Source: UBA3478 sp038134285
GTDB lineage: Bacteria > Bacteroidota > Bacteroidia > Flavobacteriales > Flavobacteriaceae
Direction of reading: 5' to 3'
Length of the DNA stretch: 64,000 nucleotides
NCBI GenBank assembly: GCA_038134285.1
Contig: JAYPUW010000001.1
Location: 185,757-249,756 of the forward strand
A program made the position numbers and the translations under genes. The number at the start of each line of letters is the position of its first letter. Position 1 is the first letter of the stretch. The notes below the pieces were generated by a model, which had not been told where the DNA came from, did not search any database, and worked only from the letters and a program-made list of their open reading frames with translations. This document shows positions 61,131 to 64,000 of this stretch, piece after piece.

Positions 61131-62468
61131 ATGAATCAAAAGAAACTCTACTTCTACAGTATAGTCGTTGCCATGGCAGGATTCTTGTTTGGCTTTGACA
61201 CCGTGGTGGTGTCTGGAGCCGAGCAGCCCTTAGCCAAGATGTGGTCTAACTTTACCTTATTTGGCAAAGCAGAAGCCTTTCACGGTGTAGTGGTAATGTC
61301 TTCGGCTCTTTGGGGAACGGTAGTTGGTGCTGTGTTCGGTGCGTGGCCGACCAACCGCTATGGCCGCAAAAACACCTTGGTGTTCATCGGTCTCTTTTTC
61401 TTGATCTCTGCGATCGGTTCTGCAGTGGTAAGCGACCCATACTCTTTTGCCTTGTTTAGATTCTTAGGCGGACTAGGTGTAGGCGCGTCAACTATTGCGG
61501 CTCCTGCGTACATCGCAGAAATTGCTCCCTCTGCACAGCGCGGACGTTTAGTGGCGCTCTACCAATCTAACCTTGTTTTAGGAATTTTGATCGCATTCTT
61601 GTCAAACTTCTTGATCAATGATCTTATCGCTATAGATGCTTGGCGTTATATGTTGGGCGCAGAGGCCGTACCCGCCTTATTGTATAGCATCTTGGTCATG
61701 CGTGTACCAAAAAGTCCAAGATGGTTGTTGTCTAAAGGACGTTCTTCTCAGGCGCAAGAGGTATTAGGGCAGCTTTATAGCCCAAAAGACGCCGCCGATC
61801 AATTAAAAACGATAGAGAGCGACCTCAACTCCTCTTCAGGAGAGTCGGTTTTTCAAAAGAAGTACCGCCGCCAGCTCCTATTGGTGATTGCATTAGCTGC
61901 ATTCAATCAGTTTTCTGGAATCAATGCCTTTTTGTATTATTCGAAACGCATTTTTGAAATGGCCGGTCTTGAAGAGAGTACGGCCCTGCTAAGCAGCGTT
62001 GGCGTCGGTGTGGTGAACCTTGTCTTCACCCTTGTAGGCATGGCCTTGATCGATCGCTCAGGGAGAAAGCGTCTCATGCTCATTGGCTCATTAGGCTATA
62101 TCGTGTCTCTAGGACTTGTCACCTACAGCTTTTCAACCAACTGGCTTGGACTGCACATCCCATTTTTCTTTTTCCTGTTCATTGCGTCTCACGCAATCGG
62201 CCAAGGTGCTGTGATTTGGGTTTTTATTTCGGAGATCTTTCCGAACAAGCAGCGAGCCCAAGGGCAAGCGGTCGGAACTTCAACGCACTGGGTATTAGCG
62301 GCGATCATCCCCGCATTGGTCCCCCAGCTGTTTTCGTCAATAGGAGCACCTGTAGTCTTCGGAATATTTACGTTTATGATGGCCTTGCAGCTGCTTTGGG
62401 TACTATTTGTTATGCCAGAAACTAAAGGAGTAGCGCTTGAAGAGTTAAGCAAGTCGCTGAGCAGCTAG
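61131..62468 (+). CDS. Sugar porter family MFS transporter
   Basis: The 445-residue protein has 12 helices and the sugar porter marks: FGFDTVVVSGAEQPL near residues 20-34, the NRYGRKNTLV loop, FRFLGGLGVGASTIAAPAYIAEIAPSAQRGRL (landmark near 109-140), RVPKSPRWLLSKGR near 191-204, and NQFSGINAFLYYSKRIFE near 263-280, plus a VMPETKG end. It probably imports a hexose or pentose by proton or sodium symport. It shares a message with the upstream esterase. Confidence 0.9.
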   Translation: MNQKKLYFYSIVVAMAGFLFGFDTVVVSGAEQPLAKMWSNFTLFGKAEAFHGVVVMSSALWGTVVGAVFGAWPTNRYGRKNTLVFIGLFFLISAIGSAVVSDPYSFALFRFLGGLGVGASTIAAPAYIAEIAPSAQRGRLVALYQSNLVLGILIAFLSNFLINDLIAIDAWRYMLGAEAVPALLYSILVMRVPKSPRWLLSKGRSSQAQEVLGQLYSPKDAADQLKTIESDLNSSSGESVFQKKYRRQLLLVIALAAFNQFSGINAFLYYSKRIFEMAGLEESTALLSSVGVGVVNLVFTLVGMALIDRSGRKRLMLIGSLGYIVSLGLVTYSFSTNWLGLHIPFFFFLFIASHAIGQGAVIWVFISEIFPNKQRAQGQAVGTSTHWVLAAIIPALVPQLFSSIGAPVVFGIFTFMMALQLLWVLFVMPETKGVALEELSKSLSS

Positions 62469-62504
62469 ATTTTTTTATTCTACTTTTGGCCCCTCAATCA
62501 GGCC

Positions 62505-63140
62505 ATGAATAAATTGTTTTTAATCCTCGCTGTAGCTTTTTTTACTTTTCAAGTCAATGCGCAATACGGCTCTGTAGAGCTGAGCAGTGGTGGCTTTTCG
62601 TTTATCCCAGATTTTACTTCTAGGGATCCTCACTTCATCTTACGCGCAGGAACCGGAACAGGAGGGCGTCTGTCTGCTCACTTTTTATCTCTAATCCGCA
62701 CAGACAATCTGACGCCTAGAACCGTCATTTTCATCACCAGATACCAGCTGATCGATAAGCGTTTTAAGCTTTCTGTTGGGACGCATCTGCCCGGTTTTCA
62801 AATCAAAGACGATTTTACGGTCGACAGTTTTTTTGGACAAGAGGCGCTTACCACCTATCGTGTGAACGACAAATGGTCTATTCGCAGCATGTACTTGCAC
62901 GGCAAGGGGCGCAATCTCGACTTAGAGATGAATTTCTTTACATCAGGGGCTGCTTATGCTAAAGGAAAGATTAATACTTATTCACAGTTTTGGATTCTCG
63001 ATCTTGACAATGCGGTCGGAATTTCACAGTCTGTTGAATACCAGCTCGCTCCGCACTACTCCCTTAGGCTCTTTGCCAACCAAACCCTAACTGGAGAGAA
63101 AGGCTTTATAGCAACCATAGGTCTTAATCGGTCGTTTTAG
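62505..63140 (+). CDS. Small outer-membrane beta-barrel-like protein
   Basis: The 211-residue protein has a signal peptide (cleavage near VNAQYG) and alternating amphipathic strands, ending in a terminal phenylalanine (ATIGLNRSF), as outer-membrane barrels do. A TACTTTTG box (62481-62488) lies 16 bases before the start and fits TAnnTTTG, so it may have its own promoter although it follows the transporter. The family is unknown to me. Its last 17 bases overlap the convergent gene. Confidence 0.65.
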   Translation: MNKLFLILAVAFFTFQVNAQYGSVELSSGGFSFIPDFTSRDPHFILRAGTGTGGRLSAHFLSLIRTDNLTPRTVIFITRYQLIDKRFKLSVGTHLPGFQIKDDFTVDSFFGQEALTTYRVNDKWSIRSMYLHGKGRNLDLEMNFFTSGAAYAKGKINTYSQFWILDLDNAVGISQSVEYQLAPHYSLRLFANQTLTGEKGFIATIGLNRSF

Positions 63141-63834
63141 GCTTGCCATCAAGGTTTTTGATGAAAAGACTTAGTGGGCCCATTCGGTGTCTTGTGGCAA
63201 AAGGCACACCACTAACTATTTCATAGTCTTCCCAGCTGGCCTTCACTCCTCCTATAGGAATAATAGACACCCACATTTTAAATGCGGTCGGACGATAGGT
63301 GTCATCCAGTAGCCATAAATAGCTATCTCCTGGGGTTACCCCGCCAGTGGTATGGGTTACCAGTAAGGCTTTTGTGCCGTTTTCTGTGTTAACGACTCTT
63401 CGCTCAACCCCCTTATCGTACACTTTGTAGGGAGCCGCAAGCCAATAGCTGTCGTTGTAGAAATACGCAATGGCTTTGTCGATCAACGCCTGCTTCTTTT
63501 CGACGGCCTTTCCGTTTTGATAAGCCTCTGAATTTGAAAGGTCGTCTAGGTCTAAAGCAGCTTGATAATCACCCCATGAAACATCAACCTTGTTTGCTGC
63601 TTTATTCCACAGATAGTAGTGTCCGCCATAAGAGAACGAGATCGTCTTGAGTTGATTGAACCCCTCCACATTAAGAGCGCTTAACATCTGATTAGCGAGC
63701 GCGTCAGCTTCGGGCCCTTCGGTTCCTTCGGGTATAGGGGCCGATAATGCATAGACCAATAGTGCACCTACCACTATTAGGCTCAAAAAGATGGCTGCGG
63801 CCTTTTTTAAATTTTTTCCCAATTTGCTTGCCAC
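63124..63834 (-). CDS. DUF6503-like exported protein
   Basis: The 236-residue protein has an N-terminal membrane helix (about residues 10-30, AAAIFLSLIVVGALLVYAL) followed by a beta-rich domain: FSYGGHYYLWNKAANKVDVSW near 67-87, AYFYNDSYWLAAPYKVYDKGV near 118-138 and SYLWLLDDTYRPTAFKMW near 171-188. The layout resembles the DUF6503-like lipoprotein at 13469-14200. It starts at a GTG (63834) because a stop lies four codons upstream and no ATG is available. The function is unknown. Confidence 0.6.
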   Translation of the reverse strand: MASKLGKNLKKAAAIFLSLIVVGALLVYALSAPIPEGTEGPEADALANQMLSALNVEGFNQLKTISFSYGGHYYLWNKAANKVDVSWGDYQAALDLDDLSNSEAYQNGKAVEKKQALIDKAIAYFYNDSYWLAAPYKVYDKGVERRVVNTENGTKALLVTHTTGGVTPGDSYLWLLDDTYRPTAFKMWVSIIPIGGVKASWEDYEIVSGVPFATRHRMGPLSLFIKNLDGKPKTTD

Positions 63835-63894
63835 ACCTACAGGTTAGGTGTTTTTATGTCGGAGTTGATTTTTTATTCCCATGGAAAATCCTTT

Positions 63895-63918
63895 GGTTCG
63901 AGTCCATCAGGGGGAGCA
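63895..63918 (+). other. tRNA-like 3' fragment (T-arm motif)
   Basis: GGTTCGAGTCCATCAGG, followed by GGGAGCA, looks like a tRNA T loop (TTCGAGT) and acceptor end. The T stem pairs only partly, and no matching 5' acceptor, D arm or anticodon arm is found upstream, so it is not an intact tRNA. It may be a remnant left by integration or decay. Confidence 0.3.
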
Positions 63919-64000
63919 ACTTATAATGATAAAACGGTTATACTGTTATAGTGTAGCGGTTTTTTATTTGGGGAAACCCATTAGGTATAAAATCTTTCCA

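Noticed and set aside
63834..63855. Terminator on the plus strand (CACCTA/TAGGTG then five T)
   Set aside because: There is no plus-strand gene ending before it, and it overlaps the start of a minus-strand gene; the short stem may be chance.
63860..63918. Intact tRNA gene at the window end
   Set aside because: No acceptor pairing, D arm or anticodon arm could be drawn with the T-arm-like motif.

Overview
The window is a chromosomal segment from a member of the Bacteroidota, most likely a free-living, aerobic, probably marine Flavobacteriales-type bacterium. The signs are a SUF operon ending in DUF59 and DUF2480 genes, TAnnTTTG-type -7 promoter boxes, HemJ instead of HemG/HemY, a one-piece cytochrome b SdhC, paired VPS10/BNR-repeat exported proteins, a GH16 laminarinase-like lipoprotein, and DUF3089, DUF3050 and DUF2237 proteins. 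Genes are tightly packed with many 1-23 nt overlaps. No rRNA, intact tRNA, CRISPR array, prophage or complete insertion sequence was seen.

Layout. 1-3970 (minus): acetate uptake and activation, with the 5' part of acs (cut by the window edge), actP, its DUF4212 small subunit, and a zinc-ribbon/HTH protein related to IS1 InsA. 3971-4361 is AT-rich and holds two inverted repeats but no gene. 4362-7855 (minus): a PiT phosphate transporter fused to a PhoU-like domain, plus a phosphate-selective porin; an exported 5'-nucleotidase follows (8141-9583). 9640-15227 (plus): a DUF3089 lipoprotein, a small lipoprotein, a Crp/Fnr pseudogene with two in-frame stops, a cassette of methyltransferase, DUF3050, DUF2237 and lipoprotein, then MarC and small proteins. 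15224-21818: dCMP deaminase, HupE-like protein, TerB-DnaJ protein, bacilliredoxin, PlsC acyltransferase, Gfo/Idh oxidoreductase, orphan histidine kinase and HemJ. 21856-24954: VPS10-like exported protein.

25049-33743 is a heme biosynthesis locus: hemH and an AraC regulator on the minus strand, and hemA-C-D-E-F-phzF-hemB on the plus strand as one overlapping operon. With hemJ this covers almost the whole route from glutamyl-tRNA to protoheme; hemL is missing here. 33732-35105 is an unusual AT-rich gene for a probable beta-propeller/transmembrane/winged-helix-like protein. hflX follows. 36403-42797 (minus) is the SUF iron-sulfur operon (iscA-like, sufB, C, D, S, E, DUF59, DUF2480). Then come thiL, pepP with the GH16 lipoprotein, a second VPS10-like protein and sdhCAB. 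52596-56278 (minus) is yceD-rpmF-fabH-accB-accC. The last part has pdxA, ribE, a sodium/solute symporter, a broken small exported-protein gene, an esterase, a sugar MFS transporter, an outer-membrane protein and a DUF6503-like protein. The final 160 bases hold a tRNA-like 3' fragment.

The genes mostly serve core aerobic metabolism: acetate, phosphate, heme, Fe-S clusters, succinate oxidation and fatty acid initiation. Placing heme, Fe-S and Sdh genes within 27 kb is functionally coherent, because Sdh needs both cofactors. The less ordinary items are the doubly stopped Crp/Fnr gene, the doubly broken exported gene, the InsA-like orphan with nearby palindromes, the propeller-TM-wHTH protein, the DUF3050/DUF2237 cassette and the repeated 14-mer in the hemA/AraC divergent region.
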